Origin: Anaerolineae bacterium
GTDB lineage: Bacteria > Chloroflexota > Anaerolineae > Aggregatilineales > UBA2796
Length of the DNA stretch: 64,000 nucleotides
Direction of reading: 5' to 3'
Assembly (NCBI GenBank): GCA_019637615.1
Contig: JAHBVJ010000023.1
Span: 84,769 to 148,768 of the forward strand
Shown here: piece by piece, positions 17,656 through 27,188 of the stretch
Layout: each line of letters begins with the position of its first letter
Position numbering within the stretch: position 1 is the first letter of the stretch
Made by a program: the position numbers and the translations under genes
The notes under the pieces: generated by a model
What the model was told of the DNA's origin: nothing
Seen by the model: only the letters and a program-made list of their open reading frames with translations
Database searches by the model: none

Positions 17656-18744
17656 ATGATTCCGACGCAGGGCTGGACAATCGGCAGTCTGGGCGGGGTT
17701 GAGATCAAGCTCAACCCTAGTTTGTTGCTGATTGCGTTCTTGGTGACCTATTTGCTGGCGAGCGCGCTCTTGCCGCTGGCGGTGCCGGGACTCGGCGCGC
17801 TGATCTACTGGGCGACGGGACTGCTGGCGTCCGTGATATTCATCGGCTCGATCCTGTGGCACGAGATGGCGCATGTGATCATGGCGCAGCGGTTCGGCAT
17901 CCCCGTGATGCAGGTCGTGCTGCATCTGTACGGCGGCGTGGCACTGCTATCGCGAGAGCCGGAGCGGCCTTCGCACGAATTTTTGATCACCATCGCGGGG
18001 CCGCTGTCCAGTTTGTTCCTCGCGGTTCTGTTCAGCGCGTTCAGCAACTTGACGGGGCTGCTCGGCGCGGTGTTTAGCTGGCTGTCACAGGTGAACCTCA
18101 CACTGGCGCTGTTCAATCTGCTGCCGGGATTCCCGTTGGATGGTGGGCGCGTGCTGCGCTCGATCCTGTGGCAGTTGGGCGGCAGTTACAAGGTTGCCAC
18201 GCGGCAGGCCAGCCGAGTCGGGCAGGTGGTGGCCTTCATCTTCGTGGCCTTCGCGTTGTGGATGATCTTGAACGGCTCGTGGTTCAACGGCTTCTGGTTC
18301 TTGATGATCGCGTTTTTCCTGTATACGGCGGCCTCGCAAGCCTTCCAGATGGCAGCGGGGACGGCGCTATCGATGACCACGACTGTGCGGCGCGTGATGC
18401 GCCACGATGTCCCGTTGATCGAGCCGAATACCCCGCTGGCCTTGCTGGCATGGCGCTACCTCGACCATGCCCGCGATCAGGCGTTCCCGATTGCGCATCA
18501 CGGGCAGTTGGTGGGGCTGATCACGTCGGCCGAAGTGGACAAGCATCCGCGCCTTGAGTGGGGCAAAATCCGTGTGGAACAAATCATGATTCCGGCCTCG
18601 AAACTGCCCATCGTCAGCCCGGATCACAGCATCGAGCAAGCCTTGAACGCTTTTGACAAGACGGGCATGAATCATGCGCCGGTCGTGGAAGGCGAGGTCG
18701 TGATCGGGATGCTGAATCGGCGCGATATTGTATACCGCACGTAG
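17656..18744 (+). CDS. Site-2 protease family zinc metalloprotease with CBS pair (M50)
   Basis: The 362-residue protein has about six membrane segments. The zinc-binding HEMAH motif is at 69-73 and the third ligand lies in NLLPGFPLDGG (154-164, Asp162), which together define the M50B family of intramembrane proteases. The C-terminal part (about 240-360) holds two CBS domains that usually bind adenine nucleotides and would gate activity. The enzyme cuts membrane-embedded segments of regulatory proteins. It lies directly downstream of the single-pass Gln/Pro-rich protein and converges with a histidine kinase gene. Confidence 0.9.
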   Translation: MIPTQGWTIGSLGGVEIKLNPSLLLIAFLVTYLLASALLPLAVPGLGALIYWATGLLASVIFIGSILWHEMAHVIMAQRFGIPVMQVVLHLYGGVALLSREPERPSHEFLITIAGPLSSLFLAVLFSAFSNLTGLLGAVFSWLSQVNLTLALFNLLPGFPLDGGRVLRSILWQLGGSYKVATRQASRVGQVVAFIFVAFALWMILNGSWFNGFWFLMIAFFLYTAASQAFQMAAGTALSMTTTVRRVMRHDVPLIEPNTPLALLAWRYLDHARDQAFPIAHHGQLVGLITSAEVDKHPRLEWGKIRVEQIMIPASKLPIVSPDHSIEQALNAFDKTGMNHAPVVEGEVVIGMLNRRDIVYRT

Positions 18745-18749
18745 CGTCG

Positions 18750-20678
18750 TTAGGCCGTCAGCGTCGGGGCAGAGGCCCGTTCAACTGATTGCGGTGGTGG
18801 CGGTAAGCGGAGCGGCAAAATGACCGTGAAGGTCGTGCCGTGACCGAGTTCGCTGGTTACATCAATCGTGCCGCCCATCAACGTGATGATCTGCTTGACA
18901 ATCGACAGCCCTAAGCCGACGCCGTGCCCCTTGACTTTGCCATCCACCTGCCAGAACGCGTCGAAAATGCGCGACTGTGCTTCCGCCGGAATGCCGCGTC
19001 CCGTATCCGCAATCGTCAGCATGAATTCAGTTTCCGTGTGCGGCATCGCGCTAACGGTAATGCCGCCTTGATCGGTAAACTTGATGGCATTGTCGATCAG
19101 ATTGAGCACGACTTGTTTCAGCCGCTCCGCATCGCCCATGATGCTGGCGGGCAGCGTAGGATCGATCTCGAAGGCTAAGGTCAAACCCTTCCGCTCGGCT
19201 TGCGGGGTGAGGACAAATCCGACATCACGCAGGAGATGGTCGGGCGAGAATGGAGCGGAATTGAGTTTCAAGGAACCACTGTTCAACTGCGCCTCGTCCA
19301 ACAGGTTGTTGATGAAGCTCAATAACTGTGTCGCGCTGGTCATAACACCTTCAAGGCGGGCAGCTTGTTTGTCCGTGATCGGCCCGTAATAGCCACGCTG
19401 CATCGATTCGACATAGAGCATGATGGTGCTCAAGGGTGCGCGAGAATCGTGGCTGACGTTGGCGAGAATTTGCGATTTGAATCGTGAGGCTTCGAGCGCG
19501 CGCTCCTGTGCTTGCTGACGTTCAGTCACTTCGACTTGCAGCAGCGCAATGGCTTTGGTGAGATCGGTCGTGCGGGCTTGGACACGCTGTTCAAGCTCGG
19601 CGTTGGCGGCTTGCAGTTGATTGCGGGAAACAGCGAGCGCGTCAAGCATAGATTGTAAGCCCGCCGCCAAATTCGCTAACTCGTCATGGCTAGGGATGTT
19701 GATGGGGAGCTTGAGATTGCCGGTGGTGCGCACCTGCGTGACGGCGGCACTGAGGGCACTCAGCCAACGCAAAACGCTGCGATCCAGATGGATGAAGTTG
19801 ACCACACTGTACGTGATCCCGATCAGCACGAGAGCCAATAGGAAATAACTGATGGTCTGCTGACCCTGAGCGTAGATAGTGCGCGGTAGTTCGACGCGTA
19901 GGAGCGCGATTGGTTTCCCATCTAAATCATGGATGACCGTATAGCCCGCAATCCTAGCCGCGTTTTCGGGGATCGCGAAGAAGGGGTGATCACTGGTGAG
20001 GTTCTGTTTCGCCGTCAAGACCGCCTGCGGCAAATTCAGATCATAGTAGCCGACCAGTTTCACATTGAGATCGAGGGCATCCGATAACTGGGCGATGCGT
20101 TCGGTGTTCAGGTAACGTCCCCAGATCAGTGCTCCGTTGATCGGCCCTTCGCCCAAACTGGTCAGGATGGGCAGCGACACGGTCATCAGGTAGCCTTGTG
20201 GCAGTTTCAACAGCCCCGCCCACTCGCTCGTCACGTCCCCATAATTGACCAACATGTCATGCTGATTAATCAGCGTCTTGAGCGCGGGAGACACGGGGAT
20301 TGCTTCGCCAGTGCTTTTATCAAAGGCTCTGTCAAGCACGATCCGATTGTACTTGTCCACGAACACCATGAGGTCAACGTCACTGTCCGTGAAAGCGGTT
20401 GCAGTGATATTGCTGTCGATGAACGCCTGATTCTTATCATCGACAAAATGATAGACATCGTCCCACTTCGACCACCCCAAAGCAATCGATTTGAAGGCTT
20501 TAATTTCATTGTCCAAGGCGTTTTGAGCACGTTGGACATTTTGAATGGTGTACTGATCTTCAAGCTGCTGGAAACTATTGCTCAGGATGAGTTGCGAGGT
20601 CAGATAGAGCAATCCGAATAGCGCGAGCAAGGTAAGACCAGTGACAAGTAGGGTCTTCTTATGGAGCGTCATCGCCAT
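18750..20678 (-). CDS. Membrane sensor histidine kinase with CHASE4-like extracellular domain and HAMP
   Basis: The 642-residue protein has a first membrane helix at about 9-30 and an extracytoplasmic domain at about 31-270 of CHASE4 type (W-S-K-W-D-D early, then DVDLMVFVD). A second helix lies at about 272-295, followed by HAMP and a coiled coil (about 340-395). Next come a HisKA domain with the phospho-acceptor His in NVSHDSRAPL and a HATPase with DTGRGIP and GVGLGLSI. The H-box reads HDSRAP instead of the usual HELRTP. No response regulator gene is adjacent, so it is an orphan kinase. Its stop lies 5 bp from that of the convergent protease gene. Confidence 0.85.
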   Translation of the reverse strand: MAMTLHKKTLLVTGLTLLALFGLLYLTSQLILSNSFQQLEDQYTIQNVQRAQNALDNEIKAFKSIALGWSKWDDVYHFVDDKNQAFIDSNITATAFTDSDVDLMVFVDKYNRIVLDRAFDKSTGEAIPVSPALKTLINQHDMLVNYGDVTSEWAGLLKLPQGYLMTVSLPILTSLGEGPINGALIWGRYLNTERIAQLSDALDLNVKLVGYYDLNLPQAVLTAKQNLTSDHPFFAIPENAARIAGYTVIHDLDGKPIALLRVELPRTIYAQGQQTISYFLLALVLIGITYSVVNFIHLDRSVLRWLSALSAAVTQVRTTGNLKLPINIPSHDELANLAAGLQSMLDALAVSRNQLQAANAELEQRVQARTTDLTKAIALLQVEVTERQQAQERALEASRFKSQILANVSHDSRAPLSTIMLYVESMQRGYYGPITDKQAARLEGVMTSATQLLSFINNLLDEAQLNSGSLKLNSAPFSPDHLLRDVGFVLTPQAERKGLTLAFEIDPTLPASIMGDAERLKQVVLNLIDNAIKFTDQGGITVSAMPHTETEFMLTIADTGRGIPAEAQSRIFDAFWQVDGKVKGHGVGLGLSIVKQIITLMGGTIDVTSELGHGTTFTVILPLRLPPPPQSVERASAPTLTA

Positions 20679-20907
20679 TTGTCACATATGTTATCACATT
20701 CTGTCGTCGTTAAGTCTATCATCATATGGCTGGTTTATAGAGTGGGTGAGCATGAAATTTGCATAAAAAGTTTAGCGAAACCGTAAATAGAGATGAAATT
20801 TTTATTTATTCTCATCGCTGCCACTCCAAACAAGAGAATTTTGTGCTCAAACAACAGGGATCGGCTGTGTTCTGTAATTTACGAATTTTACAACTCCTTC
20901 ATTTTCC

Positions 20908-20926
20908 TGTGACATTACGTGTCACA
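20908..20926. promoter_or_regulatory. Inverted repeat TGTGACA-N5-TGTCACA
   Basis: This perfect 7-5-7 palindrome lies 49 bp before the chosen start of the SWIM gene. A TGTCACA half site recurs at 20680-20686 beside the start of the divergent histidine kinase gene. Spacing differs from the CRP consensus. It is a candidate operator for the downstream five-gene operon. Confidence 0.4.
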
Positions 20927-20975
20927 TGCTGCGCCGATAGTAGAAGTAAGTCGCAGTATGCAAAGGATGATGGGC

Positions 20976-22337
20976 ATGGCAAGCCTCAACGGATGGACAT
21001 CCGAGCAAGTTTTCCGCATGGCTCCCGAAGCCAGCGTCGCGAATGATGGTCGAAAAATGGCGCATCCGGGCAAGTGGCACTCGCTCGGACACGATAACCA
21101 GATGGCATGGGGCGAATTTCAGGGCAGTGGCAAGCTGCCATACCAGATCAAGGCCGATCTAGAACGGCTGGCAGCGGGCGAGAACGCAATACAGTGTACG
21201 TGTCCCAGCCGCAAACAACCGTGCAAACACTGCATCGGGCTGCTGTTCATCCTCGTGGAACGCCTGCCTGATGTGCCAAACGTAGAGCGTCCGGCCTTCG
21301 TGGAGGAATGGGCGGAAAAGCAGGCGCAGAAAGTTAAACGCGCCGAAGCCCGCAAAGAAGCCGCCAATACGCCCGTTGATCCTGAACAGCAAGCCAAAAC
21401 CGCCGCCGAACGTAAGCAAAAGATCACGGCGGGGATGGAAGCGCTGGAACAATGGTTAGTCAACATGATCCGGCATGGGTTGACCGACCCGCAGTTGGGG
21501 CAGTACGAATTCTGGAACGCCACTGCCGCCCGCATGGTGGATGCGCAAGCGCCGGGACTCTCGACGTGGCTGCGCGAACTGGCGGGGCTGCCCGTGAAAG
21601 GTGGCGAATGGATCGCGCCGCTGCTGGAAGAACTGGGGCGGATTTATCTGCTGACGCAAGCCTTCAAGCATTTCGATCAGCTTCCCGCCAGCGTACAAGC
21701 CGATCTGCGTACTGCCGTCGGCTGGAATTTCAAGCGCGACGACATCGACGCAGCGCATACCGTGCGCGATCAATGGCACGTGATCGGGCGCTACGAGGAA
21801 AAGCTAGAAGATAAGCTCCGAATGCAGCGCTTGTGGATGATCGGTGAGCAGAGCCAACAGCCCGCCTTGATCCTCGATTTTGCGTTCAACAACGCGCCAT
21901 TCGAGACGGTGCTGCCTCCCGGCGTGACGATGGACGCAGAGATCGGCTTTTTCCCCAGTAACGCGCCGATGCGGGCGGTCTTGATCAAGGCACATGGCGA
22001 CATCCAAGGGCAGCACTCCGCAGCGGGCATGACGATCCGCGCGGGGCTGGAGGCGTATGGCTGCGCGCTGGCGCGGAATCCTTGGCTGCAACAATATCCG
22101 TTCGTGATCGAGTCGGCACTGATCGTGCAGCGCGGCGGGAAGTGGCTGCTGCGCGACGCGGAAGGCACGATGATCCCGCTGGCGGCACGTTATCCACATC
22201 AGTGGGCGCTGCTGGCGATCAGCGGCAACCATCCGCTGCGCATCATGGGCGAATGGGACGGCACCAGTTTTTATCCTCTGAGCGTGATGCAGCCGGATCG
22301 TCTCGTTGATTTCACCGTGATAAGGAAATTAGCATGA
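20976..22337 (+). CDS. SWIM zinc finger protein, first gene of the MoxR/VWA cassette
   Basis: This protein of about 453 residues has a SWIM zinc finger near the N-terminus (CTCP...CKHC; Cys74, Cys76, Cys83, His85), a fold that binds DNA or protein. The remaining 350 residues belong to the uncharacterised region that accompanies SWIM in this gene cassette, with a Lys/Ala-rich coiled segment at about 115-160. AAGGA sits 8 nt before ATG 20976; upstream in-frame starts back to 20919 are less likely. Its last 4 bases overlap the start of the DUF5691 gene. The cassette order SWIM, DUF5691, MoxR, DUF5682, VWA is conserved in many bacteria but its role is not established. Confidence 0.8.
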   Translation: MASLNGWTSEQVFRMAPEASVANDGRKMAHPGKWHSLGHDNQMAWGEFQGSGKLPYQIKADLERLAAGENAIQCTCPSRKQPCKHCIGLLFILVERLPDVPNVERPAFVEEWAEKQAQKVKRAEARKEAANTPVDPEQQAKTAAERKQKITAGMEALEQWLVNMIRHGLTDPQLGQYEFWNATAARMVDAQAPGLSTWLRELAGLPVKGGEWIAPLLEELGRIYLLTQAFKHFDQLPASVQADLRTAVGWNFKRDDIDAAHTVRDQWHVIGRYEEKLEDKLRMQRLWMIGEQSQQPALILDFAFNNAPFETVLPPGVTMDAEIGFFPSNAPMRAVLIKAHGDIQGQHSAAGMTIRAGLEAYGCALARNPWLQQYPFVIESALIVQRGGKWLLRDAEGTMIPLAARYPHQWALLAISGNHPLRIMGEWDGTSFYPLSVMQPDRLVDFTVIRKLA

Positions 22338-23848
22338 GTCTACCAGAAGCGTTAACGACCATCGCGGCGGTGGGCACGGATAAAGGCGCGACGCTGCGCG
22401 AGAGTGACGATGCGCTAGAGCAGGTGATCCATAAGCGGTCTGATCTGCCGCTGGAAGGACGCATCTTATTGACGGCGGCGGGTCTGCATTTGCAGCAGCA
22501 AGCGGGTTGGCTGCCGGGTGAGGATAAGCGTCCGCTGCCGGAGCCGTGCGAACCCGACGAACTGCCCACCATCAACACACAGGCGTTGTATCACCTCGCG
22601 CTGATGCTGGATGGCGATTATCTCGGCGCGCTGCCGGAATGGCTACGCGAAGTGCAGGCACGCCGCCTGCGCATCCCCGAAGAAGCCTTGCCGCTGATTT
22701 TGGAAGCGGGACACAAGCATAAGGACTTGCGCGATTTGATCGTGCCGGCGCTTGGCAACCGGGGCATATGGCTCGCCAAGCAAGCCAGTTCGCGGCAGTG
22801 GGCGTGGTTCGACCTGAGCAATGCCGATCATGTGTGGGAGAAGGGCAGCAACGAAGAACGGCTCGATATGCTGGAAGCGCTGCGCAAGGTTGATCCGGCG
22901 CGGGGGCGGCAACTGGTCGAATCGACATGGAAAGAGGATAAGGCCGATCAACGCGCCTTCTTCCTGAACGCGCTGGAAACCGGGTTAAGCATGGACGATG
23001 AGCCGTTCCTTGAAGCGGCGTTAGATGACCGCGCTCAGGACGTGCGGGGCGGGGCGGTGGTGCTGCTCGGTATGCTGCCAGAGTCGCGGTTCGTGCAGCG
23101 GATGATCGCACGTGGGCTGGCGCTGGTCGAACTCGACACCTCGAAGGCGGGCGAGACGATCTTCTCTGTGCATGTGATCAACAAAGCCGATGAGGCACTG
23201 CGCCGCGACGGAATCGAACTGGCGGAGGGTAAGCAGCGAGGGCTGAACAAAAAGCAGTGGACGCACAGCATCCTGAATCATATTTCGCCCGAACAGTGGT
23301 GTCAGCATTTCGACCTGAGCAAAGAGGATTTGTTCAAGATCGCCATGACCGCTGACGGCGACGAGCAGATGGTCAACTCGCTGGCATGGGGAACCTGCCG
23401 TGCTCAAGATGCCGAATTCGCGCGGCTGCTGCTGCCTGCCGCACTCAGCCAGATCGAGGTTGTTTTGCATGGTCAGCTTCTCAAGATGCTGCCGAATCCA
23501 GATCGTGTGTTGGTGGGCTTGCTGAAGAATCGGCAAGGCATGAGTTTTGAGGCGTTAGCCCCGCTTCTGAAAGCCTATGACCAGCCGTGGAGCGCCGAAT
23601 TGGCTCTGATCGTCTGCTCGCAGATGATCGTCGCCTCTCAGACTGTGCAGACATTTTACCTGCTGAACAGCGGACTGCGGGACATCCCTCTCTATTTTCC
23701 GCTCAACGCCAGTGAGGAATTGATCCGCCGCTTCAGCGCTCCGATCAAAAACGACAGCAATTATGGTTCGGCATGGCGATCAGGCGTCGATCGTATCCGC
23801 ACAACGCTCGACTTCCGCCGCGAGATGATAGCAGCACTGCACACATAA
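22334..23848 (+). CDS. DUF5691 family protein
   Basis: The 504-residue soluble protein is alpha-helical with HEAT-like repeats (ERLDMLEALRKVDPARGRQLVESTW, split by loops; DDRAQDVRGGAVVLLGMLPES). This and the gene order identify it as DUF5691. The ATG overlaps the SWIM gene stop (ATGA), so translation is coupled. HEAT-like scaffolds bind partner proteins, so it may link the SWIM protein with the MoxR ATPase; that is inference. No enzymatic motif is seen. Confidence 0.75.
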   Translation: MSLPEALTTIAAVGTDKGATLRESDDALEQVIHKRSDLPLEGRILLTAAGLHLQQQAGWLPGEDKRPLPEPCEPDELPTINTQALYHLALMLDGDYLGALPEWLREVQARRLRIPEEALPLILEAGHKHKDLRDLIVPALGNRGIWLAKQASSRQWAWFDLSNADHVWEKGSNEERLDMLEALRKVDPARGRQLVESTWKEDKADQRAFFLNALETGLSMDDEPFLEAALDDRAQDVRGGAVVLLGMLPESRFVQRMIARGLALVELDTSKAGETIFSVHVINKADEALRRDGIELAEGKQRGLNKKQWTHSILNHISPEQWCQHFDLSKEDLFKIAMTADGDEQMVNSLAWGTCRAQDAEFARLLLPAALSQIEVVLHGQLLKMLPNPDRVLVGLLKNRQGMSFEALAPLLKAYDQPWSAELALIVCSQMIVASQTVQTFYLLNSGLRDIPLYFPLNASEELIRRFSAPIKNDSNYGSAWRSGVDRIRTTLDFRREMIAALHT

Positions 23849-23892
23849 CCCGCATTTACTAACTACTCAGCACTTATAGGAGACAAGCACTC

Positions 23893-24984
23893 ATGGCAAA
23901 TGTACTACGTCAACACGCCGAAATTCAGTTCCGCGAGGAGATCGAGGCGCTGGAAAAGCTCGACAAGAAAGAGAAACGTGCCAAACCGCCGATGTGGCAG
24001 CTTTCGCCGCAATCCGCCGCGACCTATCTGCTCGGCGGCAAGCTGGCGAACGGCTTCACCGTGACGCCCAAATATTACGGGGATCGCCGCGTGATCGAGA
24101 TCGCGGTGGCGACGCTGGCAACGGATCGGGCGCTGTTGCTGATCGGCGTGCCGGGGACGGCGAAAACGTGGGTATCCGAACATCTAGCGGCGGCGGTCAG
24201 CGGCGATTCGACACTGCTGATTCAGGGCACGGCGGGCACATCTGAAGAAGCCATCCGCTACGGCTGGAATTATGCGCGGCTGCTGGCGGAAGGCCCCTCG
24301 ATGGATGCGCTGGTGCCAAGCCCGATGATGCACGCGATGCAAGATGGCAAGATCGCACGGTTGGAAGAACTGACGCGCATCCCATCAGACGTGCAAGATA
24401 CGCTGATCACGATCCTATCCGAGAAAATCCTGCCGATCCCTGAAATCAGTTCGGAAGTGCAAGCCGAGAAGGGCTTTAACGTGATCGCCACCGCCAATGA
24501 TCGGGATCGTGGCGTGAACGAGCTATCGAGTGCGCTCAAGCGGCGCTTCAACACGGTCACGCTGCCGCTGCCCAAGACACTCGATGATGAGGTTGAGATC
24601 GTGCAGAACCGCGTGAACAGCCTCGGCAAGGCGCTGGAACTCCCGTCGGAGCCGCCCGCGCTGGCAGAAATCCGCCGCGTGGTGACGATCTTCCGCGAAC
24701 TGCGCGACGGCAAGACGCTGGACGGACAAACGAAGGTCAAGTCACCGACTGGCACCTTGAGCACGGCGGAAGCGATCTCGGTGCTGAATAACGGCATGTC
24801 GCTGGCGGCCTACTTCGGCAGCGGATCGCTGCACCCGACAGACGTGGCGGCGGGCATCGTCGGCGCGATCATCAAAGACCCCGTGCAAGACCGCACGGTG
24901 TGGCTGGAATATCTCGAAACGGTGGTCAAGGAACGCGACGGTTGGAAAGATTTGTATCGGGCGTGCCGCGAAGTGACGGGGTGA
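23893..24984 (+). CDS. MoxR-family AAA+ ATPase
   Basis: The 363-residue protein has Walker A GVPGTAKT (85-92), a Walker-B-like acidic region (KIARLEELTRIP, about 153-164), sensor 1 in ATANDRD and an arginine-finger region ALKRRFN. MoxR ATPases act as chaperones that insert cofactors or remodel complexes together with VWA proteins, and a VWA gene is two genes downstream. A 44-bp gap with AGGAG (23879-23883) precedes the ATG. The next gene begins 2 bp after its stop. Confidence 0.9.
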   Translation: MANVLRQHAEIQFREEIEALEKLDKKEKRAKPPMWQLSPQSAATYLLGGKLANGFTVTPKYYGDRRVIEIAVATLATDRALLLIGVPGTAKTWVSEHLAAAVSGDSTLLIQGTAGTSEEAIRYGWNYARLLAEGPSMDALVPSPMMHAMQDGKIARLEELTRIPSDVQDTLITILSEKILPIPEISSEVQAEKGFNVIATANDRDRGVNELSSALKRRFNTVTLPLPKTLDDEVEIVQNRVNSLGKALELPSEPPALAEIRRVVTIFRELRDGKTLDGQTKVKSPTGTLSTAEAISVLNNGMSLAAYFGSGSLHPTDVAAGIVGAIIKDPVQDRTVWLEYLETVVKERDGWKDLYRACREVTG

Positions 24985-24986
24985 TC

Positions 24987-27188
24987 ATGAGCATTCACGT
25001 ATTCGGCATTCGGCATCACGGATCGGGGTCGGCGCGGAGTCTGTTGCACGCGCTGTGGGAACTCGACCCCGACGTGATCCTCGTGGAAGGGCCGCCCGAC
25101 GCGCAGCAGATCGTGCAGATGGCGGCTGATCCACAGATGCAGCCGCCCGTCGCCATGCTGGTGTACGCGGTGGACGAGCCGCAAAAAGCCGCCTACTATC
25201 CGTTCGCGACGTTTTCGCCGGAATGGCAAGCGATCCGATTTGGTCTCGCCAAAAGCGTGCCGGTGCGGTTCATGGATATGCCGCTGACGATGCAGTTCGC
25301 GTTGGAAGAACAAGCGCCCACCGAAGTCATCCGCACCGATCCGCTGGGTGAACTGGCAAAGGCGGCGGGCTATGAAGACAGCGAACGCTGGTGGGAACAT
25401 CTGGTGGAGCAGCGGCAAAACAGCAGCGAAGTATTCGCCGCGATCCTCGACGCGATGGCGGCACTGCGCGAAGGTGAGCAGCTACCGGAACGTCACATCG
25501 ATCTACTGCGTGATGCGCACATGCGCCAGACGATCCGCAAAGCGGTAAAAGATGGCTTCGGGCGGATCGCGGTGGTGTGCGGGGCGTGGCACGCGCCAGC
25601 CTTGATCGAGATGCACGTCATTGACAAGCAGCGCAGTAAACAGGATGATGCGCTGTTGAAGGGTCTCAAGGTGATCAAGACGGACGCGACGTGGCTACCG
25701 TGGACGCATGGACGTTTGACCTTCGCGTCGGGCTATGGCGCGGGCATCTGGTCGCCGGGATGGTATCAGCATTTGTGGGAGAACGCGACCGATGTCAGCG
25801 TGAAGTGGCTGACCAAAGTTGCCCATTTGATGCGCGAGAAAGACCTTGACGCCTCGCCCGCACAGGTGATCGACACGGTGCGGCTGGCGGATGCGCTGGC
25901 AGCCATGCGCGGCAGATCGATGCCCGATCTGGCGGAACTGAACGAGGCAACGCGGAGTGCCTTGTGCTTCGGCAGCGACGAGCCGATGAAGTTGATCCAC
26001 GACAAACTGATCGTGGGCGAGATGATGGGCGACGTGCCTGACACCGCGCCGATGGTGCCGCTGCAACGCGACCTGACGCAGGAACAGAAGCGGCTGCGCA
26101 TCAAGCCGGAAGCCGCCGAAGTCACGCTTGATCTCGATTTGCGGCAAGACATGCACTTGCAGCGCAGTTACCTGCTGCATCGGCTAAACCTGTTGGGGGT
26201 GGCGTGGGGTATCAAGGAAAAAACACGCGGCAAAGGCACCTTCCACGAACTTTGGACGTTGCGCTGGACGCCAGAACTGACCATCCAGTTGATCGAGAAG
26301 GGCGTATGGGGCAACACGATTTATGATGCGACGACGGCCTACGCGCGACATCGCGTCGATGCCATCACCGAACTGCCCGAATTGACCGCGCTGATGGATC
26401 ACGCGCTACAAGCCGACCTCCCGCACGCGGTGGAGTCACTGGTCAAGCGGCTGCAAGAATTGGCGGCGCTGACGGGCGATGTGAGCCTGTTGATGAGCAG
26501 TTTACCGAGCCTTGCCGACGTGCTGACCTACGGCAATGTGCGGCAGACGGACGCCAGCATGGTCGGCGCGGTGGTCGATGGGCTGGTGACGCGCGTATGC
26601 ATCAGCTTGCCGATGGCCTGCACGGGGCTGGATGATGCCGCCGCCGCGCCGCTGTTCGAGTTGACGGTCAAGTTCAACGCCGCCTTGCGACTGCTGCGAA
26701 ATCCTGATCATCTGGCATTATGGTGGGATGCATTGCGCCGGATCGTTGAGTCGCCCACCGCTCACGGCTTGCTCAAGGGGCGGGCGTGCCGCATCCTGCT
26801 CGACGCGGGCGATTTAACGCAGCCGGAAGTGGCGACGCAGATGCGCTTGGCGCTGTCCTTAGCCGACGAACCGACCCAGATCGCGGCGTGGCTGCAAGGC
26901 TTCTTGCAAGCCAGCGGCTTCATCCTGATCCATGATCATGCGCTGCTGGCGATCATCGATGCATGGGTGACGGCACTGGCAGAGGCGGATTTCGTAGCAC
27001 TGCTGCCGCTGATCCGGCGGACGTTCAGCACTTTTCCGAGCGGCGAGCGCAAGCAGATCGGGCAGTTGATCAAGGGACATCAACACCAGCGCGATGACCA
27101 GCCCGAACCGCTCGATCTCGCCCGTGCTGAGGCGATGCTGCCGATCTTCGGGCAATTGATAGGAGTTGACTATGACAACGCTCAGTGA
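24987..27188 (+). CDS. DUF5682 family protein (TraB-like N-terminus)
   Basis: This protein of about 733 residues begins with HVFGIRHHGSGSARSL, then DPDVILVEGPPDA, a signature of DUF5682. The pattern recalls the TraB/PrgY/Tiki fold with an early GxxH and a following E. A later segment GRIAVVCGAWHAPAL supplies another His in the style of that fold, which in Tiki is metal-dependent protease-like. The C-terminal half is helical and Leu-rich. The frame is open from 24900, inside the moxR gene, but ATG 24987 just after the moxR stop is the natural start. It overlaps the VWA gene by 17 bp. Catalysis by this family has not been shown. Confidence 0.8.
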   Translation: MSIHVFGIRHHGSGSARSLLHALWELDPDVILVEGPPDAQQIVQMAADPQMQPPVAMLVYAVDEPQKAAYYPFATFSPEWQAIRFGLAKSVPVRFMDMPLTMQFALEEQAPTEVIRTDPLGELAKAAGYEDSERWWEHLVEQRQNSSEVFAAILDAMAALREGEQLPERHIDLLRDAHMRQTIRKAVKDGFGRIAVVCGAWHAPALIEMHVIDKQRSKQDDALLKGLKVIKTDATWLPWTHGRLTFASGYGAGIWSPGWYQHLWENATDVSVKWLTKVAHLMREKDLDASPAQVIDTVRLADALAAMRGRSMPDLAELNEATRSALCFGSDEPMKLIHDKLIVGEMMGDVPDTAPMVPLQRDLTQEQKRLRIKPEAAEVTLDLDLRQDMHLQRSYLLHRLNLLGVAWGIKEKTRGKGTFHELWTLRWTPELTIQLIEKGVWGNTIYDATTAYARHRVDAITELPELTALMDHALQADLPHAVESLVKRLQELAALTGDVSLLMSSLPSLADVLTYGNVRQTDASMVGAVVDGLVTRVCISLPMACTGLDDAAAAPLFELTVKFNAALRLLRNPDHLALWWDALRRIVESPTAHGLLKGRACRILLDAGDLTQPEVATQMRLALSLADEPTQIAAWLQGFLQASGFILIHDHALLAIIDAWVTALAEADFVALLPLIRRTFSTFPSGERKQIGQLIKGHQHQRDDQPEPLDLARAEAMLPIFGQLIGVDYDNAQ

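Noticed and set aside
20908..20926. CRP/FNR site
   Set aside because: The spacing between TGTGA and TCACA is 9 bp, not 6, and FNR half sites (TTGAT) are absent.
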